Shown here: positions 22,503 to 34,467 of the stretch, in pieces
Layout of the letters: each line of letters starts with the position of its first letter
Numbering within the stretch: the first letter of the stretch is position 1
From: Plantago ovata
Lineage: Eukaryota > Streptophyta > Magnoliopsida > Lamiales > Plantaginaceae
Assembly (NCBI GenBank): GCA_028274465.1
Contig: CM051457.1
Span: forward strand, 48,082,362-48,146,361
Direction of reading: 5' to 3'
Length of the DNA stretch: 64,000 nt
Translations under genes and position numbers: made by a program
Notes under the pieces: model-generated
Told to the model about the DNA's origin: nothing
Databases searched by the model: none
What the model saw: the letters and a program-made list of their open reading frames with translations, nothing else

Positions 22503-23595
22503 GGTTCCTACAAACAACAGTTAGTACCTCGTATGACACAAAATTGACTCATGCATATGCTAATGTAAGAACGAAACACACAAGTGATACACAATCAACA
22601 ATCGAGCCCCCCAAATCCTTTATGTCTAGCCTAGCTTCTTCAATATGCAACATACCAATGTAACTACTACATGCAATACATCACATTATGCTCTTGTTAG
22701 ACAACCAATAACCTAAATAACAAGGCTCAATTCATACCATAGTAGCGAAACATTCTATCAACATAAATCCTCATACTCAACAATTATGCATTCTACCATC
22801 AAATCCATCATCATTACATCAATAAACACAATCATATGCAAGGAATCAAAGAAAAAGATATATTGCATAACAAGATAAAAACATCTAGTAGCAAAATTCC
22901 CAAATCAACAACTCAAGCATAATTGAGCATGCAATTGATAGTAAATAATGCTTCTAATCACACAAACAACCTACCCATACATCATATAAGCCTAATTGAA
23001 GCTCAAATTAGAAAACCCCCAAATTTGAAAATTTAGGGTTCATAAGAAGATACCTCAGATCTGGAGATTGAATGAACTAGGAAGAGATTTGTTCGGATGA
23101 AAAGAAAGAGCACGTAACGGGCTTCGATTGAAGCTAAAGAACACACAATTTGATGGAATAATGAAGAAGTTATGAAAGATTGAAATATTTAAGCTTGTTT
23201 CGGATTTTGGGAAGAAGGAAGAGGAGAGGATGAAGAAAATGAGCTGAAAAAGGGGTTTCTCGCGTTTTGTAAGTTGCAGAGACCGTGGGTGCGGGGCGAG
23301 TCGCCCCGTACGGGGCGATTCGCCCCCCACTCCCTGATGCGGGGAGACGATCATTTCGATAAAAAACGCGGTTTTTAATCCCCTAAACCATTTTTTCTCA
23401 TAAAACCACTCGAAAAATCTCACTCAAACATAACATAAGCACATACGACACAGAGACGAACAAATTCACGTATGAAAAGCAAATTGTTCAAGAATGAATG
23501 CATGCAATAAAGCGGTAAAGAAAGCGATAAAAACTCCGGGTTGCCTCCCGGATAGCGCCATTGTTTAAAGTCTTTGACTCGACTCCTGTCTGCGC
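22503..23595 (-). other. Element B spacer between gag-protease and ORF2
   Basis: AT-rich, no ORF of note. The GC-palindrome cluster at about 23280-23330 has one unit fewer than in A. Confidence 0.55.
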
Positions 23596-25734
23596 CTAGC
23601 TCTTCCTTTTGAGGGTACTAGACTTCCCCTTCATGGATCTCCTTCTCATGCCACGAACCTGTGAATAAGAATGAACATAGGCAGCAAGACCACAGTAGTT
23701 AGTAGTGTGAGAAGTATCAGGTGGATCAGATATGGCTCGCAACACATGTCGCTTGCCATCCACCTCAATAGTGCATGTCCTTCGGTAGATGTCCATCACG
23801 GAGCGTAGCTTAGTCAAGAACGTTCGCCCCAAGAGAATGACATCCCCCGTCCCAGGTGTAGACGCCGGCATAACTACAAAATTGGTGTACACAGAAGCTT
23901 CACCAATCTTGACCAATACATTCTTCACAACGCCTTCGGGTCTCACAAAGGATCCATCCGCCAGTTGCACAATAGCCTTATGCTCAGATAGTTTTCCAAG
24001 GCTACTCTTCTCAAACACATTCAAAGGGAGCACATTAGAGTAGGATCTAGTGTCTAGTGTGGCACGGACATCTTCAAGCTCACCAATCCCGACCTTAATA
24101 TCGAAACTTTGAGGGAGTGGCTCGGGATCCTCTTGCTCCTCTTCACTCTCGTCAGAACTAAGGTCCTTCTCTTCCTTAGCCTGTGGAGGTTCTTTCTTCT
24201 TGCAACACTCGCACTTAGCAACCTTCTTGATGGTGATTTCTACAGGTAGATCACCCGCCATGGTAATGGACATTGACTTCTCAGTGTTGCTAGGCAGTTT
24301 GCCTTGCTCCCTACTTGCTCCTCGGTCAATCAACTCTTGCATCTTTTGATGGGCAAGCCTAGTGCTCTCTTCCAACCTATCGAGCCTTGCCCTAGTCTTC
24401 TCAGAATCTTCTTCATAACGTTTGAGAAAACTTTGGGTGTGATCAACCATCTTTTGCAAGTTCTCCATCAGTTGAGCTGTCTTCTCAGAATCGGAGCGGG
24501 GTTTTCGCAGTGATCATTACCATAGTTAAGCATACTACGGTCTTGGTTAGGGCCATAAGTTTGGCTAGCTGGTGCATATCCTTGATTGTTTCGGAACCCT
24601 CTTCTCCAAAATCCACCTCGAGGATTCCTACCATCTTGTCCGTAGCTAGCTTCTTGAGTACCAAACTCCGTGGCAAAGGCTTCTTCTTTGCCTCCTTGAG
24701 CCAAGTTGCCATCATCATATGCAAGCTCCGATCTACACATATGAGCTCCATGTCCATAGTTCTTGCATATTCGGCAAACTTCGTTCGAAACAGTTGTTCC
24801 AGTGGCGCTCTTGAGGACTTGTTTCAATTCGTTGGTAAAGCACTCGAATTGATCCCCATTCCCCCTATACATAGGGGCTTCTTGAGTCGGTGGAGCTTCA
24901 GGTCCACGTCTCCTAACCATTGCCCTTGGGTCCTTGAACTGCGAACCCTTAGCAAGCCTTTCGAAAACTGCCCAGACGGCTTCTGCGGTTTCCTCCCAAA
25001 TATTGCCTCGGCATTGGAAATCCACCACTTGTTGGTTCTCGAAGGTTAGTACATTGTAGAAGTGTTGGACTAGGTCAGAAAGTTCAAAACCATGGTGAGG
25101 GCACTTGTTCGTGAGATCATGGAACCTCTCAAACGCGGTGTAGATCGTCTCATCATAGTCTTATTTGAATCCAGTGATTTGCGCCTTGAGCGCGGTAGTC
25201 GAGGTGTGAGGGAAGTATTTTTCCATGAAAGCTGAAAAAAACCTTCTCCCAAGTGTCCAGCGAGCCTGCTGGTAGAGAACTCAACCATGACTTGGCTCTG
25301 TCGCCAAGTCCCATAGCAAAAACCTTCATCTGCAACTCATCCGTCGTTATTTCAGCTCCGGGTCGTGGGAGTTGGTTGACGAAATCATCGGTATCGTGCA
25401 AGTACCCCATCACATCTTCCCTTGCTAAGCCATAGAACCTCGGAAGTTGTTGGAATGCGTGGTTCTTGATTTCCAAATCTCGAGTTGCAGACAAAAGAAC
25501 AATCGCCGGTCCCCTCATACGATCCTTGGAGGGTTGAACCCATGCTTTTAGTGGTCTAGCTTCTGCCATTCCGTTGATTTCCTTGAAAAGACTGTGTAGA
25601 GATTCAGAGAAATCGGTATCCTCTATTTTCTCTAGTTCACGCCTTTGAATTAGTCGCCTTCTTTGGTGGTAGACTCTGTCGATCTCAGCAATTGAATCAG
25701 CAAGCGGTGTTCCTCTAGATCGTGTATGTGGCAT
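23596..25734 (-). pseudogene. Element B gag-protease, multiply broken
   Basis: Same frame plan as A. An extra A in the run at about 25234-25241 shifts the frame after EKVF. The TAA shared with A lies at 25163-25161, and a small deletion with frame loss lies near 24480. The DTG to DTR change is shared with A (24054-24046). The end again carries the basic tail. Confidence 0.83.
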
Positions 25735-25859
25735 ACACTATCTGTAACAGACTAGGAAAGCAGTATCAGATAGAGATTAAAAAGGAAAACTAAAACTACT
25801 AGAACTAGGAATTGAATGCTGAAAATATAAACAAATTAAACAGAAAAAAGGAGTATAGT

Positions 25860-25876
25860 CCCCGGCAACGGAGCCA
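25860..25876 (-). other. Primer-binding site of element B, one mismatch
   Basis: The - strand reads TGGCTCCGTTGCCGGGG, with one base changed from the tRNA-Asp complement (GCGCC to GCTCC). Spacing to the LTR is unchanged. Confidence 0.75.
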
Positions 25877-25879
25877 ATT

Positions 25880-27115
25880 TGATGATGCGCGGATGTCGTG
25901 TTCCAACGCGAATCAAATAAATTTGTTATTTAGCCAAAGGCAATTCACAACTACAACGAAAACCGTAGTGTAGCAGTAGAATAACCTCGAGTGTCGATCT
26001 CTAAGAACTATAACTAGCTTTATCTAATTTAACTTGAGAATAAAAAACAGCAGACGATTTAGCAAAGGTTTTTCTTAACAGATAATGGAGATTGGTGATA
26101 GTATGGTCATTCAAAGCATAACGGGTTAATAATCATGCGTAAATTCCTCGGTCTTGCATGGAGATCTTTGATCAATGAATTGTCCTGTTGTAATTATTCA
26201 ACACTACGAAGATATAGATTTAGATAGATCAAAAGATCAATGAATTGTCCAGTTGCGTTCAATAATTATTCAACAATACGAAGATAGAGATTTAGATAGA
26301 TCAAAGAAATAAAGCAATAACACAGAGTATAATGCGCGATATAGCGATTAGCATAATTATCAACCCTTCGCTAAGAAATCACATACTACCACCACCGAGA
26401 AGTTTAGCTACTCATAGTTGTCATGCAATCAACAGAAATCATAGAAGAAAACATGTTGAAAGATATATAAAAATAAGTAGAAAAACTGTAAGATACAATG
26501 TTACCGAAGGTTGTCAGTCTCCGAAGAATCGCGATCTTACAAGCTCCAAACTGCTATGAAAAAGTTTCTCCTAAGCTATGAACCCCCAGAACAGGCTCTG
26601 GTAAGTTCCTACCTCAAACTACAGAGAAAGGTGAGAGAAAAGGTCTGGAAAAGTATGAAAATCGAAGAAAAACTGAGCAACTATATATAGGCTTCGAATT
26701 AGTGTGGGGAGAAGGGCCCCACACACCGGGCGAGTCGCCTGGTGTGGGGCGATTCGCCCGGGAGAAAAACTCGGAAATTTACGCGTTTTCGATGCGTTTT
26801 TGGATTTCTTCCCCTTTTCGGAGTCGGTTTCTGACTTCTAGTGGCCTTCTAACCTCCAGATTCGACCCCTAGACTTCAAATCCTATCCGGAAACCTTCAG
26901 ATACTCCAATTAGGCTTCTGGAACACCAATTCCTTGTCAACTTCAATATAATTGCCCGGAAAACCTCATTTTTCAACCAAAACCTGTAAAATAAAAACTA
27001 AAGGGAAACGTGACACTATTCTAATAAAATGCACTAAAATATAGCTAATTTAACATAGAGGATAGCTAAAATAGGGGAAAAGACTCAAATGAAAGTGTGA
27101 AATACACATTCATTA
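25880..27115 (-). repeat. Element B 5' LTR, 1236 bp
   Basis: Outer end TAATGAATG (family consensus TGATGAATG), inner end GCATCATCA next to the primer site. The GC-palindrome cluster (26704-26763) is one unit shorter than in the central LTR. Confidence 0.85.
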
Positions 27116-27808
27116 GGTTCAAAAAAAAAGAGCCAAAAAGCAGTTTAGCAAAGTGTTGTCTCATTTTTCAATTCTTGCAATGTTCGTAATCTTTGTCTTT
27201 TGTTTGTTTGAGTGTCATCTGTTCTAGACCACCCTCGTCCTGCCATTCAGGAAGTGGTGAATAGCTTAAGGCTTTGCTTGAGAGATGGGTAGAATAGGGG
27301 AGTGTTATCTTTTTTAGGGAACCCTCCTTCGTTTGATGAGAGCCAGTATTGGTTCGACCTCTTTGAGGAAAAGTCTTAACTTGGTAAACAGCAGTAAGTC
27401 CTCAGTTTCATAGGCACGGGACAACCATTCGTATTTTAACATGTTTCATTACGTCGTCACTGACTAGGTCCAAGTAGAGAATGTTACGAGAGACTATCTT
27501 GTTTGACATAAATGCTTATGTGAATGTGTATGAGTCAATCGAGGCATTCTTCAACCTATATTCATGTTAAGATTTGTATGGTTTTTGTTCATATGTTTTT
27601 TGATAGATTCAATAGATTAGTTCATTTCATTTGGCAACCTATATTCATGTTAAGATTTGTATGGTTTTTGTTCATATGTTTATTGATAGATTCAATAGAT
27701 TAGTTCATTTCATTTGGCATGAGACTCCATTTTTTGTGTTGCATTGTTTTTTGCATTAGAGTCTAGCTTAGTTGCTTGAGGTCAAGCAAAGGTTCGGTTT
27801 GGGGAGTT
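27116..27808 (+). mobile_element. Element C: 3' internal end of a + strand Athila-like copy
   Basis: The sequence from 27116 is the + strand equivalent of the 3' non-coding region (compare 61848 onward in element G), beginning inside its A-rich tract. The A/B array therefore sits inside this copy, and GGTTC at 27116-27120 may be its target duplication. The region ends with the polypurine tract at 27791-27808. Confidence 0.75.
27552..27717 (+). repeat. 83-bp tandem duplication in element C
   Basis: Two adjacent copies, 27552-27634 and 27635-27717, start CAACCTATATTC and differ at about one base. Other copies of the element have a single unit. Confidence 0.85.
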
Positions 27809-29011
27809 TGATGAACATGTATTTTACACTTTCATTCGAGTCTTTTTTCACCTATTTAGCTATCCTCTATGTTAATTTAGCTATATTATAGTGCATTTTA
27901 TTAGAATAGTATCACGTTTCCCTTTAGTTTGCATTTTACAGATTTTGGGTGAAAAACATGGTTTTCCGGGCAATTATATTGAAGAGAACGAAGAATTGGT
28001 GTTCCGGGGACATTTTTGGAGTATCTAGAAGATTCCGGATAGGATTTGAAGTCTAGGGGTCGAGTCTGAATGCTAAAAGGTCACTAGAAGGTAAAAACCA
28101 AGTCCGAAAAGGAAAAGAAATCCAAAAACGCGTCGAAAATGCGTATATTGCCGACTGACACTCCCGGGCGATTCGCCCGGGATGTGGAGCGATTCGCCCC
28201 ACACCAGGCGATTCGCCCCGCTGTGTGGGGCGATTCGCCCCACACGTTCCGAACCCTATATATAGTTGCTCAGTTTTCTCCGTTTTTTCATACTTTCTCA
28301 GACCCTTTTTCACACCTTTCTCATTAGTTTTAGGTAGGAATTCTCCAGAGCCTGTTCTGGGAATTCTTAGCATAGGAGATACTTTTTCTTATCGATTTGG
28401 AGCTTGTGAGATCGCGATTCTTCGGAGATTGACAACCTTCGGTAACATTGTATCTCAGATTTTTCTACTTTATATTTATTTATCTTTCAACATGTTTTCA
28501 TTCAATCTTGCTATGATTTCTGTTGATTGCATGACATCTATGAGTAGCTAAATCTATTGTTGGTAATAGTATGTGATTTCTTAGCGAAGGGTTAATAATT
28601 ATGCTGATGGCGGTAAAGCGAATCAGACTTTGAGTTATTGCTTTATTTCTTTGATCTATCTAAGCCCTCTATCTTTGTAGTGTTGAATAATAACGGAACA
28701 CATTGGACAATTCATGATCAAAGATCTCTATGCAAAACGATCGGGTACTTCATGCATGATTACTAACCTGCTATGCTTTGAATGATCATACTATCACTAA
28801 CTTTCATTATCTTGATAAGAAAAACCTGTGCTAAGTAGTTTGTTGATTTTATAGTTTAAGTTAGATTAGATAAAGCTAGTTATAGTCCTTAGAGATCGAC
28901 ACTCGAGGTTATTTTACTGCTACACTACGGTTTTCGTTGTAGTTGTGAATTGCCCTTGGCTAAATACAAATTTATTTGATTAATTAGAATCTGACAAATT
29001 CCGGTTCATCA
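27809..29011 (+). repeat. Element C 3' LTR, 1203 bp
   Basis: It starts TGATGAACATG after the polypurine tract and ends CCGGTTCATCA. The GC-palindrome cluster is at 28163-28240 and the TATA near 28256-28265. The next bases, ACCAT, match the target sequence in the Tat-2 type LTR (CACTCACCATCACC near 50927), so C inserted into that LTR. Confidence 0.85.
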
Positions 29012-29283
29012 ACCATCACAAGTCACAGACACACACTTCTCCATATTCACAAGGTCGGCCCTCTTCCACCTTCAAGTAAAGTCTTCCTAACCGGTTTGAC
29101 CACACGGCAGACCGGGCAACACATGCACACCCCCCCCCCCCACACACACACAGGTAGATATTGCTTGACAAAGGACGATCGGAGCTCAGGCCAGGAACCA
29201 GAAGAGCGGGGAGTCAGACTTGAAGATTCTGAGGTCAGACGAGGCGATGCGGCTCAGGTCAGAAGGACAGGACGAGATGACAT
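29012..29283 (+). repeat. Tat-2 5' LTR, piece between two insertions
   Basis: It aligns with 50930-51187 and 52360-52610, including ACACACTTCTCCATATTCACAAGG and a long C run (29130-29143). It is bounded by element C on the left and D on the right. Confidence 0.82.
29279..29283. repeat. Target-site duplication GACAT (left of element D)
   Basis: The same five bases follow the right end of D at 33061-33065. The uninterrupted site in the related LTR at about 51186 reads GACGACATCCGG, confirming the empty site. Confidence 0.9.
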
Positions 29284-30534
29284 TGATGAATGTGTATTTT
29301 ACACTTTCATTCGAGTCTTTTTCACCTAATTTAGCTATCCTCTATGATAATTTAGCTATATTTTAGTACATTTTATTAGAATAGTGTCACGTTTCCCTTT
29401 AGATTTTATTTTACAGGTTTTGGTTGAAATTCGGAGATTTCGAGGCAATTATATTGAAGTCTACAAGGAATTGGTGTTCCAGAAGCCTATTTGGAGTATC
29501 TGAAGGTTTCTGGATAGGATTTGGAGTCTAGGGGCCGAATCTGGAGGTTAGAAGGCTACTAGAATTCATAAACCGAGTCCGAAAAGGTGAAGAAATCCAA
29601 ATCCGCGTCGAAAAACGCGGAAATTCCGCGAAATACTGGGGGGCGAACCGCCCCGGAGTTTTTTCGGGCCTATATATAGTGCTCAGTTTTCTCTCCGAAA
29701 ATCATATCTTTCCAAGCCTACTTTCTCACCTCTCTCTATAGTTTTAGGTAGGAACTTCCCGGGGCCTGTCCTGAGAGTTCCATAGCTTAGGGGATACTTT
29801 TTCATAGCAGATTGGAGCGCGTAGGATCGCAATCATCCGGAGATTGACAACCTTCGGTAACTTTGTATCTTACAGTTTTTATCTACTTATTTTATTCTTC
29901 TTCCAATATGTTTTCTTCTATGATTGCTATTGATTGCATGCCTATTATGAGTAGCTAAACTTATCGTTGGTGGTAGTATGTGAATTCTTAGCGAGGGAAG
30001 ATAATCATGCTAATGGCTATATCGCGCATTATACTCCGTGTCATTGCTTTATTTCGTTGTTCAGTTGTAACCAAAATTCTCGTATGTTGTATTGATCATT
30101 ATGCACAATTGGACACTTGTCGACCATCAAACCAATTATCTTCGTAGTGTTGAATAATTACGGAACACATTAGGACGTTAGTTGTTGACAAGTCAGACCA
30201 TATTATCTTCGTAGTGCTTAATACTTGCAACAGGACACTAGATTGATTCAAAGATCTCTATGCAAGACCGAGGAATTTATGCATGATTATCGACCCATTA
30301 TGCTAAGAAGGACCATACTATCACCAATCTCCATTATCTGCTTGAAACCCCCTATTGCTTTCTATCTGCTGTTTTATATTCTTAATTAGATTTGATAAAG
30401 CTAGTATAGTCCTGAGAGAACGACACTCGAGTCATTCTGCTACTACACTATGGTTTTCGTTGTAGTTGTGGATTGCCTTTGGCTAATTACAAATTTATTT
30501 GCTGAATTAGAATCTGACAAATTCCGGTTCATCA
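29284..30534 (+). repeat. Element D 5' LTR, 1251 bp
   Basis: TGATGAATG...GGTTCATCA, TATA CTATATATAG at 29670-29679. Only one GC-palindrome unit is present (29638-29655), the shortest cluster in the window. Confidence 0.9.
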
Positions 30535-30537
30535 AAT

Positions 30538-30554
30538 TGGCGCCGTTGCCGGGG
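30538..30554 (+). other. Primer-binding site, tRNA-Asp type (element D)
   Basis: TGGCGCCGTTGCCGGGG, three bases after the LTR, a perfect complement of the plant tRNA-Asp 3' end. Confidence 0.87.
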
Positions 30555-30659
30555 ACTATACTCCTTTTTTCTATTTAATTTGTTTATATTTTCAGCTTTC
30601 AATTCCTAATTCTACTAGTTTTAGTTTTCCTTTTTAATCTCTCTCTGATACTGCTTTCC

Positions 30660-30725
30660 TAGTTTGTTTCTAATCACCTTTCCTAGTCTGTTTCTAATCA
30701 CCTTTCCTAGTCTGTTTCTAGCTTG
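30660..30725 (+). repeat. Short direct repeats ahead of the D gag
   Basis: CCTAGTCTGTTTCTAATCAC-type units of about 24 bases occur nearly three times in a row. Other copies have a single unit here (near 37810). Confidence 0.7.
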
Positions 30726-30747
30726 TCACAGATATTCAGGTCTTGTG

Positions 30748-32172
30748 ATGGCTCGCCCACTTTTGAAATCATGGGTTCAACCCAACAAAGCATTGATGAG
30801 AGGTCCGGCTATTGTTCTTTCTGCTGCAACTCGAGATTTGGAAATCAAAAGTTGCATGTACCAGCAACTCCCGAGGTTCTATGGGTTGGCTAGGGAAGAT
30901 GTTATGGGATACCTGAATGATATTGACGACTTTATCAACAATCTTCCAAGGCCCGGAGCAGGGATAACGGTTGATGAGCTAAGGATGAAGGTTTTTGCTT
31001 TGGGGCTTGGTGATAAAGCCAAGGCATGGTTAGGCTCTCTGGAAGTCGGATCACTAGACATCTGGGACAAGGTGTATTCTGCTTTTATGGAGAAATACTT
31101 TCCTCACACATTGACTACCGCGCTTAAGGCGCAAATCACAGGATTCAAACAGGACTATAATGACACAATCTACACCGCCTTCGAGAGATTCAAGGACCTC
31201 ATGCACAAGTGTCCACACCATGGTTTTGGGCTTCCTGATCTTGTCCAGCACTTCTACAATGGACTCACATATGAGAGTCAACAAGTGGTGGATTTCCAAT
31301 GCCGTGGTACTATCTGGGAAGAGACCGCCGAGGATGTGTGGGCGTGTTTCGAAAGGCTTGCTAAAGGATCTCAATCCAAGGATCCAAGAGTAATGGTTAG
31401 AAGGCGTGGACCTGAGGCCCCACCAAACCAGGAGATCCCAATGCATGAAGTGAATGGTGTGAGTGGCGATAGGTTCGAAGGTTTCGCCAATCAGATGAGG
31501 CAAGCTCTAAGTGGCCTAATCGGAACTTCTCTCTCCAACGAGGTATGTAGGGTGTGCAAGAATTATGGGCATGGGGCTCATATGTGTAGATCAGATCTAG
31601 CACGAGAAGATGTTCACTTGGGAAACCGTAGTAATCCTACTCCTAAGGACGAAGCATCTACATCCAAGTCAGCAACTCTCATGGATAATTTACAGAAATT
31701 GGTGGATTTCACCCAAGTGTTTTTGAAGAGATACGAGGAGGATTCGGCAAAGATCAATGCTCGTCTGGATCAATTAGAAGCTAGAGCTAGTAGAGAGCAA
31801 GGGAAGTTACATAGCAGCACTGAGAGGTCCTTGTCGATCAACTTGGTGGGAGATCAACCAGTGGAAATCACCATTAAGCAAGTTGCTAAGTGCGAGTGTT
31901 ACAAGGATGAAGAGCCTCCACTAGCCAAGGAAGAAGAGAAGGACCTTGGTACTAATGAGAGTGGAAAGAAGCAAGAGAATCCCGAGCTACTCCCTCAAAG
32001 TTTCGATGTTAAGGTCGGGATTGGTGAACTTGAAGATGTCCGTGCCACACTAGACACGGGATCTTACTCGAACGTGCTCCGTTTGAATGTGTTTGAGAAG
32101 AGTAACCTTGGAAAACTATCTGACCATAGGGCTATTGTGCAACTGGCGGATGGATCCTTAGTGAGACCCGAA
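30748..32172 (+). pseudogene. Element D gag-protease, both ends missing
   Basis: The best ATG is at 30748 (MARPLLKSWVQP). It aligns with residue 56 of the E protein, so the first 55 codons of the family are absent. The gag core, CCHC knuckle (CRVCKNYGHGAHMC), coiled coil and a normal DTG active site (near 32055) are intact. After VRPE the sequence jumps into LTR sequence at a shared CGAA (32169-32172), so the protease C-terminus is lost and the frame runs into LTR codons up to 32310. Confidence 0.85.
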
Positions 32173-33060
32173 CCGCCCCGGAGTTTTTTCGGGCCTATAT
32201 ATAGTGCTCAGTTTTCTCTCCGAAAATCATATCTTTCCAAGCCTACTTTCTCACCTCTCTCTATAGTTTTAGGTAGGAACTTCCCGGGGCCTGTCCTGAG
32301 AGTTTCATAGCTTAGGGGATACTTTTTCATAGCAGATTGGAGCGCGTAGGATCGCAATCATCCGGAGATTGACAACCTTCGGTAACGTTGTATCTTACAG
32401 TTTTTATCTACTTATTTTATTCTTCTTTCAATATGTTTTCTTCTATGATTGCTATTGATTGCATGCCTATTATGAGTAGCTAAACTTATCGTTGGTGGTA
32501 GTATGTGAATTCTTAGCGAGGGAAGATAATCATTGCTAATGGCTATATCGCGCATTATACTCCGTGTCATTGCTTTATTTCGTTGATCAGTTGTAACCAA
32601 AATTCTCGTATGTTGTATTGCTCATTATGCACAATTGGACACTTGTCGACCATCAGACCAATTATCTTCGTAGTGTTGAATAATTACGGAACACATTAGG
32701 ACGTTAGTTGTTGACAAGTCAGACCATATTATCTTTGTAGTGCTTAATACTTGCAACAGGACACTAGATTGATTCAAAGATCTCTATGCAAGACCGAGGA
32801 ATTTATGCATGATTATCGACCCATTATGCTAAGAAGGACCATACTATCACCAATCTCCATTATCTGCTTGAAACCCCCTATTGCTTTCTATCTGCTGTTT
32901 TATATTCTTAATTAGATTTGATAAAGCTAGTATAGTCCTGAGAGAACGACACTCGAGTCATTCTGCTACTACACTATGGTTTTCGTTGTAGTTGTGGATT
33001 GCCTTTGGCTAATTACAAATTTATTTGCTGAATTAGAATCTGACAAATTCCGGTTCATCA
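32169..33060 (+). repeat. Element D 3' LTR, lacking its first 360 bp
   Basis: It aligns with 29644-30534 of the 5' LTR and ends GGTTCATCA followed by GACAT. The U3 start and the whole internal 3' half were removed together. Confidence 0.9.
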
Positions 33061-33171
33061 GACATCCGGAGAGAAGATCCAACCTCCATCAGCTCCATCC
33101 ACCAGAGTCACGGAAAGCGAGTTATTGGTCATTATTTGTTTTATCTCCCAAGGTAAAATCACGTCCCATCA
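33061..33171 (+). repeat. Tat-2 5' LTR, end piece
   Basis: It continues the piece at 29012-29283 after the D insertion, as shown by alignment with 51184-51296. It ends CGTCCCATCA. Confidence 0.85.
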
Positions 33172-33175
33172 TTTC

Positions 33176-33192
33176 TGGCGCCGTCTGTGGGA
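33176..33192 (+). other. Primer-binding site of Tat-2
   Basis: TGGCGCCGTCTGTGGGA begins four bases after the LTR end. Its form (TGG start, right position) is that of a plant LTR-element primer site; I do not assign the tRNA. Confidence 0.65.
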
Positions 33193-34467
33193 ACCGGCAC
33201 AAAAGCTGGTTTCTAGGTTCTTTGCTTTAGCAAGGGCAGAGTAAATTCAAATTTCCGTACCCAGACATCCTTAAAGGGAGTGGATCCATGGATTCCCCAA
33301 AGGATTTGTTGAGGCAAGAACTGATATAAATGTGAATGATGGGGTAAACGATAAGCAGGATAAGGACCAAATAACTCATGTTCTAAGTACCCAGGTGGAG
33401 TGATCTGACGGAGGAGTAAGGATAGGTGCAGATCTGGCGGAGCAGAGGAAGCAAGGACAGAGGCAGAGCAAGGAGGTCGCGGAAACAGAGCACGAAAAGA
33501 CTGAAATCCACCATCAGTTGCAGATCTGGTCCCATATATCGAAAAGAACCCTATTCCAGGTACTCTATCCCATTTAATGAAGTCATCAGGAGTAAATGGT
33601 TTTGGTGCATGCAGTAGATCTGGAGTATTTATTTATATGAGTCGTAGATCTGGAGTGTTAAGTCCAAATACACAAGACCCCTTAAATGCTCATGCTGCCC
33701 CCTATTACCCCCATATTGATTCTACTGTTGCTTTGAATGATACAATGATTGAGGATATTTTTTGGGTGAAAAGACCTTAGATGATATGATTATTGTGATT
33801 GTTGATATTCCGAGGATGGGGACTTTGATGATTATGTTTTGATTGTTGATGGGATGGATGAGATGGGACTTTTTGATGATTTGCCGAAGGAAAACCTGGA
33901 AAGGGAACTCGAGTTAGTCTCAGACCCAGATACCCTACCAAATGGACCCAACCAACAGCCACCTACTCCAGATCTACCACCACAAAGTCCGTTTTTGTCA
34001 AACCAAGAAAACCAAATCCAAGAAACCCAACTACCACATCTAGTTGACTCCAACATACAACACCCTGGGCGATGCTAACAACGGAATGGCGTGCATGATG
34101 CATCCGGAGATGCAACCCGATGACAGAACGCTTAAAGTACACTTAAGATTCTTTAGCCAAGAAGAGGGAGACCAGGAAGAGGAATGGAACCAGTTTCAGG
34201 TTATAAGAGAGGAAGAGCCCATCAACGATGAAGACATGGAGCTAGAGGGATATCCTAGTGAAGGCCAACCAGAGGAGACCGAAGATCCACAACTGCTTCT
34301 AGGACAATGTGAAGATTTGAGCCATAGAATCACTGAGTTGCAAGGGGCAATCCGGAGCATTGAGGAGGCGATTCGAGCACAAAGGTTGGAACAAGGGAGA
34401 TCCAAGGGAGCATGTTGACCTGTTTGCCGCAAAAGCTAGGAGCCAAAATATTCCTTGGAGGCACGCA
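33193..34467 (+). pseudogene. Tat-2 leader and decayed 5' coding region
   Basis: No long ORF. Short readable stretches include MDSPKDLLRQEL (33288), a Gln/Glu-rich charged run near 33430-33520, and two small ORFs: 33839-34078 (Pro/Gln-rich, 79 codons) and 34044-34418 (acidic, 124 codons, with a helical LSHRITELQGAIRSIEEAIRAQR stretch). They could be gag N-terminal remains, but I cannot assign them to a family. AGATCTGG recurs at about 33430, 33516, 33620 and 33647. Confidence 0.35.

Larger units (their letters stand above)
18840..27115 (-). mobile_element. Element B: second unit of the tandem Athila-like array
   Basis: It has the same plan as A and is nearly identical by eye across gag, spacer, ORF2 remnant and 3' region. 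The 5' LTR is 27115-25880. Its extra lesions (a frameshift in gag, a small deletion near 24480, one GC-palindrome unit fewer) are absent from A. Confidence 0.87.
29284..33060 (+). mobile_element. Element D: Athila-like copy with large internal deletion
   Basis: 5' LTR, primer site and most of gag-protease are followed directly by a truncated 3' LTR. Flanking GACAT duplications show that it inserted as a unit into the Tat-2 LTR. The two LTRs differ at roughly ten positions over 890 bases by eye, so it is comparatively young. Confidence 0.9.

Noticed and set aside
29130-29155. C run followed by CA repeats as a regulatory or quadruplex element
   Set aside because: Run length varies between the Tat-2 LTR copies (also about 51050 and 52467) and looks like simple slippage.
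33839-34418. Two small ORFs as possible Tat-2 gag
   Set aside because: No gag motif or zinc knuckle is visible; kept only as part of an uncertain decayed region.
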